NCBI GenBank assembly: GCA_049680295.1
Contig: JBAUHN010000073.1
Span: 1-6,768 of the forward strand
Source: JBAUHN01 sp049680295
GTDB lineage: Bacteria; Pseudomonadota; Alphaproteobacteria; Rhodobacterales; Rhodobacteraceae
DNA: 6,768 bases
Reading direction: 5' to 3'
Positions 1 through 6,339 of this stretch are shown in pieces; position 1 is the first letter of the stretch; each line of letters opens with the position of its first letter. Both the position numbers and the translations under genes were made by a program. A model generated the notes under the pieces. The model was not told where the DNA came from. It did not search any database and was given only the letters and a program-made list of their open reading frames with translations.

Positions 1-1
1 C

Positions 2-349
2 TCAGAAGGCTCACCAGTCAAAATTGATGCCCAAGAGCTCGAAACTGTACTAAAGGTCATCAGCGGGGCAGTCAGCGGCTTCATTGGCGCGGCTTTTTTC
101 AGTGATGCAAAGGATCCCGAAAGCGGGTTTTGGCCACAGAGTGTTTACCTGACAACTTTGACGAAAGTCTTTTCTCGCTATCACGGATACGAAGCCGACA
201 TACATCGCGAGTTGTATTCACTTTTAAACAGTCGTTCGTTGGGCCTACGGGTTAAAGCACGTAGATTCTTTGAGGTTCTCGGCCCCGCCCTACAAGCAGG
301 CAAATATGCTGAGACCTTGGACTGGGAAAGCCTTCGTTCAGCGCCATAA
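2..349 (+). CDS. C-terminal part of an unrecognised protein, cut by the left edge
   Basis: An open frame runs from the left edge to a TAA at 347-349, giving 115 residues of the C-terminal end of a longer protein. A TTG at 158 could start a 63-residue version, but the frame is open to the edge and the upstream residues look protein-like, so I treat it as a partial gene. Residues about 16-33 form a hydrophobic, glycine/alanine-rich stretch that could be a buried or membrane helix. The rest is mixed helical and rich in Arg, Lys and Leu (for example RVKARRFFEVLGPAL), with no catalytic motif I can name. Hand counts of several lines give about 43-62% G+C, patchier and on the whole lower than the genes to the right. 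It is convergent with the esterase gene. I do not recognise the family and assign no function. Confidence 0.6.
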   Translation, partial: SEGSPVKIDAQELETVLKVISGAVSGFIGAAFFSDAKDPESGFWPQSVYLTTLTKVFSRYHGYEADIHRELYSLLNSRSLGLRVKARRFFEVLGPALQAGKYAETLDWESLRSAP

Positions 350-450
350 CACCGGTATTAGCGCCGAGTGCACGAGATGGCCCGTTATCCAAAGTTCAGC
401 AGTATCAGCTCAGGGCTCAACCCCGCCCGCACCAACACTCACCCAAACCC

Positions 451-467
451 GTTTTCTCAACGAAAAC
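451..467. repeat. Small inverted repeat between convergent gene ends
   Basis: GTTTTC and GAAAAC arms of 6 bp flank a 5-base spacer, in the gap between the left-edge gene and the esterase gene, 15 bases beyond the esterase stop codon. Neither side is followed by a run of T, so a classical intrinsic terminator is not shown. It could be a weak bidirectional stop or chance. Nothing else is visible in the 132-bp gap at 350-481. Confidence 0.3.
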
Positions 468-481
468 CACCTCTCCTGCGG

Positions 482-1150
482 CTAGCCCAAACTCAACTTA
501 TCGCGCATGAACGCCAGTGCCACGCTTAACCCATCAGGCGCAATGCCGTGGCCGGTGCCTTCCATGATGTGGGCATAAACGTCTGTCCAGCCTGCTTCCT
601 GCAAGGCCTGGGCCGCTTGTGGCAGAGATTCCGGCGGGACCACGTCGTCGATATCGCCGTGCACCAGCAACACTGGCGGGCGCACCACGGCGTCATCGGC
701 CAATGTCTCGGGCGACAGTAACCGGCCTGAGAATGCGACGATCCCGGCGATTTCATCTTCGCGGCGGGGGGCGACGTGCAGGGCCATCATCGTGCCTTGG
801 GAAAAGCCAAACAGCACCACCTGTTCAGGCAGCACGTCTTCGTCCACCATCAGCGCGTCCAAGAATGCGTTCAGGTCTTCGACGGCGGACGCCATGCCGC
901 GCATCGATTCCTCTTCGGAGGAATTGTCAATCCACGGGATCGGGAACCACTGGAACCCCATCGGCGCACCGGCACAATCCTCGGGTGCATCGGGGGCGAC
1001 AAACAGCGTATCGGGCAGATGTTCGCCCAAAGGATCGGCCAGCCCCAACAGATCGGCCCCATTGGCACCATAGCCATGCAGAAACACCACAATTGATCGC
1101 AGCTCGCCCGATCGTGGTTCCTTGCGCTGTGCATTCAGAACGCGTGTCAT
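482..1150 (-). CDS. Phospholipase/carboxylesterase-family alpha/beta hydrolase
   Basis: A 222-residue serine hydrolase of the phospholipase/carboxylesterase (acyl-protein thioesterase-like) family, probably cytoplasmic because no signal peptide is seen. Visible motifs are HGYGANG at residues 25-31 (oxyanion region), the nucleophile elbow GFSQG with Ser117, HGDIDDVVP with probable acid Asp168, and GHG with His201, a complete Ser-Asp-His triad in the usual order. The length matches the family norm of about 200-230. The start at 1150 is preferred over an upstream ATG at 1219 because GGGAAGGG (complement of 1156-1163) lies 5 bases before it and the encoded protein begins just before the first core strand. 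The ATG overlaps the glycosylase stop codon (ATGA), so translation is probably coupled. It is the last gene of the cobK-like/alkA-like unit. The substrate cannot be told from sequence; short-chain acyl esters are the usual guess. Confidence 0.88.
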   Translation of the reverse strand: MTRVLNAQRKEPRSGELRSIVVFLHGYGANGADLLGLADPLGEHLPDTLFVAPDAPEDCAGAPMGFQWFPIPWIDNSSEEESMRGMASAVEDLNAFLDALMVDEDVLPEQVVLFGFSQGTMMALHVAPRREDEIAGIVAFSGRLLSPETLADDAVVRPPVLLVHGDIDDVVPPESLPQAAQALQEAGWTDVYAHIMEGTGHGIAPDGLSVALAFMRDKLSLG

Positions 1151-1779
1151 GTGATCCCTTCCCGTTGTTTTGCAACGTGGTAGTACGCAAAGAGAATGCG
1201 CGCCGCAACCGATCGCCACGGGCTCCAGGCGCCTGCCATGTCGCGAAACGGCTTTTCCTTTGGCCGGTCGGGCAGATCAAACAGGATCCGCGCGGATTCC
1301 TGCAGTGCCAGATCCCCCGGTGCAAACACATCCGCACGGCCCAGCGAGAACATCGCATAGATCTCGGCGGTCCAGACGCCGATGCCCGAAACAGCCGTCA
1401 GGGTTTTGATAACCTGCGCCGTGGGCGCGTCCCTGAGGCCGGCAAAGTCGATGTCGGAGGCGGCCAGTGCATGGGCATAGCGGGCTTTCTGGCGGCTTAG
1501 GCCCAATGCGCGCAAGGCGTCTTCCGATTGCGGGCGCACGGCAGCGGCGCTGGTAAGACCTGCCGCTTGCAAACGTCCCCAGATGGCGCGGGCCGATGCG
1601 ACGCTGACCTGCTGGCTGACAATCGCGCTTAGGAGTTCGGCAAACCCGTCTGGTTTGCGGCGCAGGGGGGCGTTGCCAATGGCCTGCAATGCGACGCCAA
1701 ATCGCGGCTCTGTTAGGGCCAGCCAAGCGGCCCCTTCGGCGACATCCGCGTCCGTTTCTATGATGCGGCCAACGCTCAT
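1147..1779 (-). CDS. DNA-3-methyladenine glycosylase II-like (AlkA, HhH-GPD)
   Basis: A 210-residue helix-hairpin-helix-GPD DNA glycosylase, expected to remove alkylated bases such as 3-methyladenine from DNA as the first step of base-excision repair. Residues 50-67 carry the conserved IVSQQVSVASARAIW segment. The HhH hairpin is about residues 126-144 (VSGIGVWTAEIYAMF), followed by FAPGDLALQ with Asp156 as the probable catalytic aspartate, and AWSPWRSVAARILF near the C-terminus. It lacks the extra N-terminal domain of E. coli AlkA (282 aa), giving the compact bacterial form. The start at 1779 is chosen over the ATG at 1794 because GGGAGG (complement of 1787-1792) sits 7 bases before it, and because it overlaps the upstream stop as ATGA. 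No adaptive-response regulator (Ada) is in the window. The glycosylase class is firm; the exact damage spectrum is not. Confidence 0.9.
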   Translation of the reverse strand: MSVGRIIETDADVAEGAAWLALTEPRFGVALQAIGNAPLRRKPDGFAELLSAIVSQQVSVASARAIWGRLQAAGLTSAAAVRPQSEDALRALGLSRQKARYAHALAASDIDFAGLRDAPTAQVIKTLTAVSGIGVWTAEIYAMFSLGRADVFAPGDLALQESARILFDLPDRPKEKPFRDMAGAWSPWRSVAARILFAYYHVAKQREGIT

Positions 1780-2516
1780 AAACACGCCTCCCATGATAAT
1801 GCCTGCTTTGCCGTCGCAACCGTCGGTCCATCCGGCGGTCCGGGCCGCGCAATCATGATCACAGGCAGGCCAAGCTGACGCGCGGCCTCGATTTTGCTGC
1901 TGCCTGGTTGCCCGCCCATGTTGCGGAAAATCAGCTGGTCGATGTTCAACCGCTGAAACGTGGCCACCTCATCGGCAACCGAGAACGGCGGCTTGCCCGG
2001 CACGTAATGCACAAATGGCCAGGGGGGTTTTTCCTTGTGCTGTTCGGTCTGGCGTAAAAACAGCGCTGCACCTGGGAAATCTTGGTATGCCTTCAGCGAC
2101 GCACGCCCCGTTGTGCTAAACACCCGCGCACCGAGACCTATCAACGACTGGGCCTGTGCCACATGGGGCACCTCTTGCCAGTGATCGCGCGGGCCGGCAC
2201 GCCATTGCGGTCTGAGGACGCGCAGATAGGCAATGCCCAGCCGGGTACAGGCAGTATGAGCCTGCGTGCTGATCTGGGCATCAAATCCATGGCTGGCATC
2301 AATCACTGCCCGAATGGGTTGGCAGTTCAGGCGCGTCGCAAACGCAGCCGCGTCAACAAAGCCGCCAAAATCTACCGGAACCGGAAACGCAGGCAACCCG
2401 CGTTCAGGTTCCGGCAGGCTGACCAAAATATCGCGGCCAAGCGCGTCCAGGCCCGCCGCGATCTCATGCGCCTCGCGCGCGCCTGCCAACAGAAACACTG
2501 CACCCATCTTTGCCAT
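1776..2516 (-). CDS. cobK: Precorrin-6A reductase-like protein (CobK/CbiJ family)
   Basis: A 246-residue protein of the CobK/CbiJ family, NAD(P)H-dependent reductases that convert (cobalt-)precorrin-6A to the dihydro form during corrin ring synthesis; cytoplasmic. Length fits the family (about 240-260). Supporting segments: an N-terminal strand-loop LLAGAREAHEIA at 9-20, DASHGFD at 73-79 matching the family's DATHPFA region, YLRVLRPQW at 97-105, FSTTGRASL at 133-141, and LIFRNMGGQPGSSKIEAARQ through IMIARPGP at about 195-227. Several positions differ from the usual motifs (AGARE for GGTxE, GFD for PFA, R for K before NxGG), so activity on precorrin-6A is probable rather than proven. The ATG at 2516 has AAGG 8 bases upstream; a second ATG at 2507 is possible. 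It heads the unit with the glycosylase and esterase, and no other cobalamin gene is present here. Confidence 0.8.
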   Translation of the reverse strand: MAKMGAVFLLAGAREAHEIAAGLDALGRDILVSLPEPERGLPAFPVPVDFGGFVDAAAFATRLNCQPIRAVIDASHGFDAQISTQAHTACTRLGIAYLRVLRPQWRAGPRDHWQEVPHVAQAQSLIGLGARVFSTTGRASLKAYQDFPGAALFLRQTEQHKEKPPWPFVHYVPGKPPFSVADEVATFQRLNIDQLIFRNMGGQPGSSKIEAARQLGLPVIMIARPGPPDGPTVATAKQALSWEACL

Positions 2517-2575
2517 AGGCGCGACCTTACGCCGCGATCTACGATGCGCAAGGGCGTTCCGTGTAAACAGGGCTT

Positions 2576-2594
2576 GCTCTGGTCAGACCAGCGC
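2576..2594. promoter_or_regulatory. Palindrome resembling a FadR/GntR-family operator
   Basis: The core CTGGTC-A-GACCAG (2579-2591) is a perfect 6+1+6 inverted repeat, and the flanks extend the symmetry to 8 of 9 positions per arm over 2576-2594. TGGTCAGACCA fits the TNGTNNNACNA pattern known for FadR-branch GntR regulators (FadR sites are of the TGGTCNGACCA type; PdhR sites are similar). It ends 15 bases before the transporter start and lies 59 bases upstream of the cobK-like gene on the other strand, so it could control either or both. No regulator gene is in the window. The pattern is read directly; the regulator is inferred. Confidence 0.5.
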
Positions 2595-2609
2595 TTTACG
2601 TGACGCAAT

Positions 2610-3836
2610 ATGGATATGATTGATGACAGCCGCGCCAAAAGAAACGTTGCCGTTCTGGTCGCCGCACAAGCGTTTCTTGGCAGCCAGATCACGATGATCT
2701 TTGTGATCGGCGGATTGGCAGGGCAGCAACTGTCGCCCAATGTATGCCTTGCCACGCTGCCGATTTCACTGATCGTCTTTGGCTCAATGACCACAGCGCC
2801 ATGGTTGTCGGCGGTAATGCAGAAATTCGGGCGCCGATCGGGGTTTGTTGTGGGGGCGATTGGCGGGTTGATCGGCTCGGCCATCAGCGCATATGCCCTG
2901 ACAATTGGCAATTTCTGGGTCTTTCTGATTGGCAGCTACACCACTGGTATTTACATGTCGTCGCAGGGATTCTTCCGTTTTGCGGCGGCTGATACGGCCT
3001 CGGACGCTTTTCGACCGAAAGCGATTTCCTATGTGATGGCAGGTGGGTTGTTATCGGCCATCATCGGCCCTCAGCTGGTCGGCTACCTGACCGGGGTCAA
3101 TGGCGACGCCACCGTCATGCGGTTTTTCCCGGTCTATCTGGCGGCGATGGGTCTGAACGTATTGGGCATGGTGTTGTTCCTGTTTCTCGACATCCCCACA
3201 CCGCCCGCACCGACCGTGGATTCTCCAAAAGGTCGCAGCCGGTTGGAACTGCTGAAAACCCCACGCATCGCCGTCGCGGTCATTTGCGCCATGGTGTCCT
3301 ATGCGCTGATGAATCTGGTGATGACGTCCACGCCACTGGCCGTGGTGGGCTGTGGATTTGCGGTGGCTGATGCATCTAATGTTGTGACGGGCCACGTGCT
3401 GGCGATGTTTGCACCGTCGTTTTTTACCGGCCACCTGATTGCCCGCTTTGGCGTGGAACGCATCATGGGGCTGGGCATCGCAATCCTTGGCGTCGCCGGT
3501 GTCGTCGCCCTGAACGGTGTGGCGTTGCCGAATTTTTTTGCCGCGCTGATCCTATTGGGGATTGGCTGGAACTTTGGGTTCATTGGCGCGACCACAATGC
3601 TGGCGGGCGCGCACGGCCCGCATGAGCGCGGGCGCATGCAAGGGTTGAACGACCTGCTGGTGTTCGGCGGCGTGACCCTCGCCTCGCTGGCGTCGGGTGG
3701 ATTGATGAACTGTTCTGGCGGATCACCCGTCGAAGGGTGGGCGGCCGTGAACATGGCCATGGTGCCGTTTTTGTTTTTGGCGGGTGGATCGCTGATCTGG
3801 CTTGTGTGGTTTTCCAAAAGATCGGCCGCAGCCTAG
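2610..3836 (+). CDS. Major facilitator superfamily transporter, 12 membrane helices
   Basis: A 408-residue inner-membrane transporter of the major facilitator superfamily. Hydrophobic segments sit at about residues 13-35, 45-66, 78-98, 100-121, 139-161, 172-193, 218-245, 256-277, 285-303, 308-334, 346-366 and 378-400: twelve helices in two six-helix halves, joined by a polar loop at about 194-217. FGRRSGFVVG at 73-82, between helices 2 and 3, is the remnant of MFS motif A; a similar arginine turn (HERGRMQG) lies at 338-345, between helices 10 and 11. Substrate cannot be assigned. An in-frame TGA at 2601 rules out a longer start. ATG 2610 has no clear Shine-Dalgarno sequence, and ATG 2616 is no better. 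The gene is divergent from the cobK-like gene with a FadR-type palindrome just upstream, and convergent with the synthase-fold gene 14 bp away. Confidence 0.88.
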   Translation: MDMIDDSRAKRNVAVLVAAQAFLGSQITMIFVIGGLAGQQLSPNVCLATLPISLIVFGSMTTAPWLSAVMQKFGRRSGFVVGAIGGLIGSAISAYALTIGNFWVFLIGSYTTGIYMSSQGFFRFAAADTASDAFRPKAISYVMAGGLLSAIIGPQLVGYLTGVNGDATVMRFFPVYLAAMGLNVLGMVLFLFLDIPTPPAPTVDSPKGRSRLELLKTPRIAVAVICAMVSYALMNLVMTSTPLAVVGCGFAVADASNVVTGHVLAMFAPSFFTGHLIARFGVERIMGLGIAILGVAGVVALNGVALPNFFAALILLGIGWNFGFIGATTMLAGAHGPHERGRMQGLNDLLVFGGVTLASLASGGLMNCSGGSPVEGWAAVNMAMVPFLFLAGGSLIWLVWFSKRSAAA

Positions 3837-3850
3837 CGGACCCTAAGCCT

Positions 3851-4618
3851 TCAGGCCCAGCGGATCAGGGACAATCGCTGGCGAAACGGACTGTGTCCCA
3901 GCGCGCCCTGCCCGACCCGGCCCGGATCACGAACGACCTGTTTCAAAATCGCTTGTGTCATCCAGCCTTCTGTTACCGCAGGTCTTGCCGGTTTTGGCAG
4001 GCTGCGGATCAGGCTGCTGCGCGTTGGCAGGGTATCAAGGGCGGATTGCGCCAGGTCGCGCAACGCTTCGGCCCGACCATCCAGCAAAGGGATACGACCG
4101 CGCGCCTCCAATTCCGGCACTGCTTGCAAATACCGCGCGAGACCTGTGGCTGCTCCAAACCGCATCACGATATCCTTTTGCGTATCCTGCGCACCCAAGG
4201 CTTGGGCTGCGGCCCACATCAATCCACCGGCTGTCTGGGACAAATAGCGCGCGAAATGCGCCGCGTCTTCAAATGCGTCCTTGTAAATATCCCACCTTCT
4301 GGCGGCAATCAGACGATCCAGTACCGCCACATCTTGCGGATTTGCAACCAGAGCGAGTGGCGTGACCACCGGATGGCGCCGCACAGGTTTTCGCAATCCG
4401 ATCTCTTCAACCGCATCGCGCCACCATTGCAAACGCATCTCGGCGATCATCGGTTCCTGGGTCACCCAAGGCGCGCGCGACACTTCTACATTGAAGGCGT
4501 ACAGCGGAAACAACATCCGCCGTGCGGCAACCGGTGATGCCATCACGGCCGCAAATCGGTCCGGGTCGCCCGATTGTACAATCTCGGCGCAGGCCGTCAG
4601 ATCGGCGTCAAACGTCAA
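3851..4618 (-). CDS. Squalene/phytoene synthase-fold protein, NDUFAF6-like
   Basis: A 255-residue all-alpha protein of the squalene/phytoene synthase superfamily. Recognisable segments are DPDRFAAVMASPVAARRMLFPLYAFNVEVSRAPW (18-51), PMIAEMRLQWWRDAVEEI (56-73) and GAATGLARYLQAVPELEARGRIPL (155-178). True synthases carry Asp-rich motifs where this protein has NVEVSRAPW and AVPEL, so both catalytic metal-binding motifs look absent. The pattern is that of NDUFAF6, a mitochondrial complex I assembly factor, so a non-enzymatic role in respiratory complex assembly is my best inference. No ATG fits the expected N-terminus. TTG 4618 gives MTFDADLTACAEIV, which I judge the natural start; it overlaps the cimA stop by 11 bases. 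An in-frame ATG at 4654 with GAGG 9 bases upstream is the alternative and would overlap cimA by 47 bases. No other carotenoid or hopanoid gene is nearby. Confidence 0.8.
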   Translation of the reverse strand: MTFDADLTACAEIVQSGDPDRFAAVMASPVAARRMLFPLYAFNVEVSRAPWVTQEPMIAEMRLQWWRDAVEEIGLRKPVRRHPVVTPLALVANPQDVAVLDRLIAARRWDIYKDAFEDAAHFARYLSQTAGGLMWAAAQALGAQDTQKDIVMRFGAATGLARYLQAVPELEARGRIPLLDGRAEALRDLAQSALDTLPTRSSLIRSLPKPARPAVTEGWMTQAILKQVVRDPGRVGQGALGHSPFRQRLSLIRWA

Positions 4619-6230
4619 CGCAGGTGTCCCGAACCAGCTTCCAGCGGATCGCATCCAGCAGCGCCTCGAATGAGGCATCAACAATGTTGGCCGACACACC
4701 AACCGTAGACCAGCGCCGCCCCTGCCCGTCCTCGCTGTCGATGATCACACGGGTCACAGCCTCGGTGCCGCCTTGGGTAATGCGCACTTTGAAATCGACC
4801 AGATGCATGTCTTCGATATGCGCGCTATAGGGGCCCAAATCCTTGGCCAGCGCTTTGGACAATGCGTTGACAGGGCCGCGATCGCTGCCGTTTTCATCCA
4901 TGCTTTCGCTGACCGAGAGCTTCTTTTCCCCGTTCACTTTCACCACGACCACGGCCTCGGAAAGGCTGATCATCTTGTTGTATTTGTTTTTGCGCCGCTC
5001 CACCGTCACCCGGTAGCGTTTGACCTCAAACAGCTCCGGCATCTGCCCCAAAGCATCGCGGGCCAAAAGCTCGAAACTGGCCTGAGCCGTGTCGTAAGAA
5101 TAGCCCATCGCCTCGCGCTCTTTGATCCGGTCAAGGATCAGACCAAGTGCGGGGTCTTTTGGCGCCACCGTAATCCCGGCGCGCATCAGACGTTCGCGCA
5201 GATTGGATTGCCCGGCCTGATTGGACATCGGAATGATCCGCGCATTGCCCACCGTTGCCGGGTCGACATGTTCATAAGTTGTGGGGTCTTTCAGCATCGC
5301 ACTGGCGTGCAGGCCTGCCTTGTGGGCAAAGGCCGAAGAGCCAACAAACGCCGCCTGTTTATGTGGCACCCGGTTCAGGATTTCATCCAGATGGCGGCTG
5401 ATCCGGGTTAATCCTGTCAGTGCAGCCTGGGTGATGCCTGTCTCAAACCGGCTGGCGTAGGGTTTTTTCAGCAGCAGGATCGGGATCAGCGCGGTCAGAT
5501 TGGCATTGCCGCAGCGTTCGCCCAGACCATTCAGAGTGCCCTGGATTTGCCGCGCGCCTGCGTCCACCCCTGCCAGCGTGCAGGCCACGGCGTTTTCGGT
5601 GTCGTTATGGGTGTGAATGCCCAGATGATCGCCGGGTATGCCTGACGCAATGACCGCGGCTGTGATCTGCGCCACCTCGGCGGGGAGCGAACCGCCATTG
5701 GTATCACACAGCACAACCCAGCGCGCGCCTGCGTCATAAGCGGCTTTGACGGCACGCAGCGCGTAGTCGGGGTTGTCTTTGTAGCCATCAAAGAAATGTT
5801 CGGCGTCAAACAGCGCTTCGCGGCCCTGTGCGGTCAGATGGGCAACCGAGCGGGTGATATTGTCGATGTTTTCATCCAGCGGAATGCCAAGGGCGGCATG
5901 CACGTGGAAATCATGGGTTTTGCCGACCAGGCAGACGGCGGGCGTCTGGGCATTCAGAACGGCGGCCAATACGTCGTCATTTTCCGCCGACATGCCGCTG
6001 CGTTTGGTCATGCCAAAAGCGGTCATTGTCGCGCGGGTTTTGGGCCTGTCGTCAAAAAACGCGCTGTCGGTGGGGTTGGCACCGGGCCAGCCGCCTTCGA
6101 TATAATCCACGCCCAATTCGTCCAGCGCGGTGGCGATCTGGCGTTTTTCATCCGTCGAGAATTGCACACCTTGGGTTTGCTGCCCGTCGCGCAGCGTGGT
6201 GTCGTAAAGGTAAAGCCGTTCGCGGGTCAT
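4608..6230 (-). CDS. cimA: (R)-citramalate synthase
   Basis: A 540-residue enzyme of the isopropylmalate/citramalate/homocitrate synthase family. Citramalate synthases condense pyruvate and acetyl-CoA to (R)-citramalate, the first step of the threonine-independent route to isoleucine. The N-terminal TIM barrel (about 5-280) has DTTLRDGQQ at 10-18 (metal-binding Asp10, catalytic Arg14), IHTHND at 205-210 (His206 and His208 metal ligands) and GERCGNANL at 237-245 (Asn242 ligand). A linker with SSAFAHKAGLHASAM follows at 298-312, and residues about 395-535 form a LeuA-type regulatory domain, the usual site of end-product feedback. The long form with these features matches the citramalate synthase subgroup better than LeuA proper, though specificity is inferred. 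ATG 6230 is preferred to the ATG at 6335: CAGGT lies 7 bases upstream and the conserved barrel begins at once, whereas the extension is low-complexity and covers palindromic DNA. It lies downstream of cysS on the same strand. Confidence 0.9.
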   Translation of the reverse strand: MTRERLYLYDTTLRDGQQTQGVQFSTDEKRQIATALDELGVDYIEGGWPGANPTDSAFFDDRPKTRATMTAFGMTKRSGMSAENDDVLAAVLNAQTPAVCLVGKTHDFHVHAALGIPLDENIDNITRSVAHLTAQGREALFDAEHFFDGYKDNPDYALRAVKAAYDAGARWVVLCDTNGGSLPAEVAQITAAVIASGIPGDHLGIHTHNDTENAVACTLAGVDAGARQIQGTLNGLGERCGNANLTALIPILLLKKPYASRFETGITQAALTGLTRISRHLDEILNRVPHKQAAFVGSSAFAHKAGLHASAMLKDPTTYEHVDPATVGNARIIPMSNQAGQSNLRERLMRAGITVAPKDPALGLILDRIKEREAMGYSYDTAQASFELLARDALGQMPELFEVKRYRVTVERRKNKYNKMISLSEAVVVVKVNGEKKLSVSESMDENGSDRGPVNALSKALAKDLGPYSAHIEDMHLVDFKVRITQGGTEAVTRVIIDSEDGQGRRWSTVGVSANIVDASFEALLDAIRWKLVRDTCVDV

Positions 6231-6256
6231 AGCGCGCACCTGTTTTTGGTATTGTC

Positions 6257-6308
6257 GGTCCGGGCCTGCAATCCCGACCGCGCCTGATCTTGCAGGTGTT
6301 GTCGGACC
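6257..6308. repeat. Interrupted inverted repeat in the cimA leader
   Basis: GGTCCG (6257-6262) pairs with CGGACC (6303-6308), and CCTGCA (6265-6270) pairs with TGCAGG (6291-6296), giving a two-part stem of 6+6 bp with an asymmetric internal loop and a 20-base apical segment. It lies 27-78 bases upstream of the cimA start, so any cimA transcript reading from cysS would carry it. Role unknown; it could be an mRNA fold affecting cimA expression or may be chance in GC-rich DNA. Confidence 0.35.
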
Positions 6309-6318
6309 ACTTTTCTTG

Positions 6319-6339
6319 GTTCGTGCATTTTGCACGAAC
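6319..6339. repeat. Perfect 9+3+9 palindrome between cysS and cimA
   Basis: GTTCGTGCA (6319-6327) and TGCACGAAC (6331-6339) are exact reverse complements separated by TTT. The element overlaps by 4 bases (GAAC, 6336-6339) the longer inverted repeat next to it. It could be a protein-binding site or a short hairpin in the cysS-cimA transcript. No T-run follows on either strand, so I do not call it a terminator. Confidence 0.6.

Noticed and set aside
270..485. Small + strand frame of 71 codons at the left gap
   Set aside because: It starts inside the left-edge gene in another frame, has no ribosome site and a compositionally biased Pro/Thr-rich product.
619..1500. Long + strand open frame of 293 codons opposite the esterase and glycosylase genes
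   Set aside because: The product is Arg/Pro-rich and low in structure, it lies antisense across two genes with complete motifs, and it is explained by GC-rich codon bias on the other strand.
1277..1852. - strand open frame of 191 codons in another frame across the glycosylase gene
   Set aside because: Arg-rich translation in the +1 shadow of a gene with all HhH-GPD motifs.
3837..3850. Bidirectional terminator between the convergent transporter and synthase-fold genes
   Set aside because: The 14-bp gap and flanks contain only a 3-bp GCC/GGC pairing around TGAA and no T-run.
3737..4537. + strand open frame of 266 codons across the transporter end and the synthase-fold gene
   Set aside because: It is antisense to a conserved protein and overlaps the transporter's 3' end out of frame; its product has no motif.
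4773..5411. + strand open frame of 212 codons inside cimA
   Set aside because: Antisense to the well-conserved regulatory and linker part of cimA; a shadow frame.
6231..6335. N-terminal extension of cimA to the ATG at 6335
   Set aside because: The added 35 residues are low-complexity, cover palindromic DNA, and family members start near the DTTLRDG strand; ATG 6230 has a better ribosome site.
6319..6339. LexA (SOS) box
   Set aside because: The alphaproteobacterial LexA site is a GTTC direct repeat spaced by 7; here GTTC and GAAC are inverted with a 13-base spacing.
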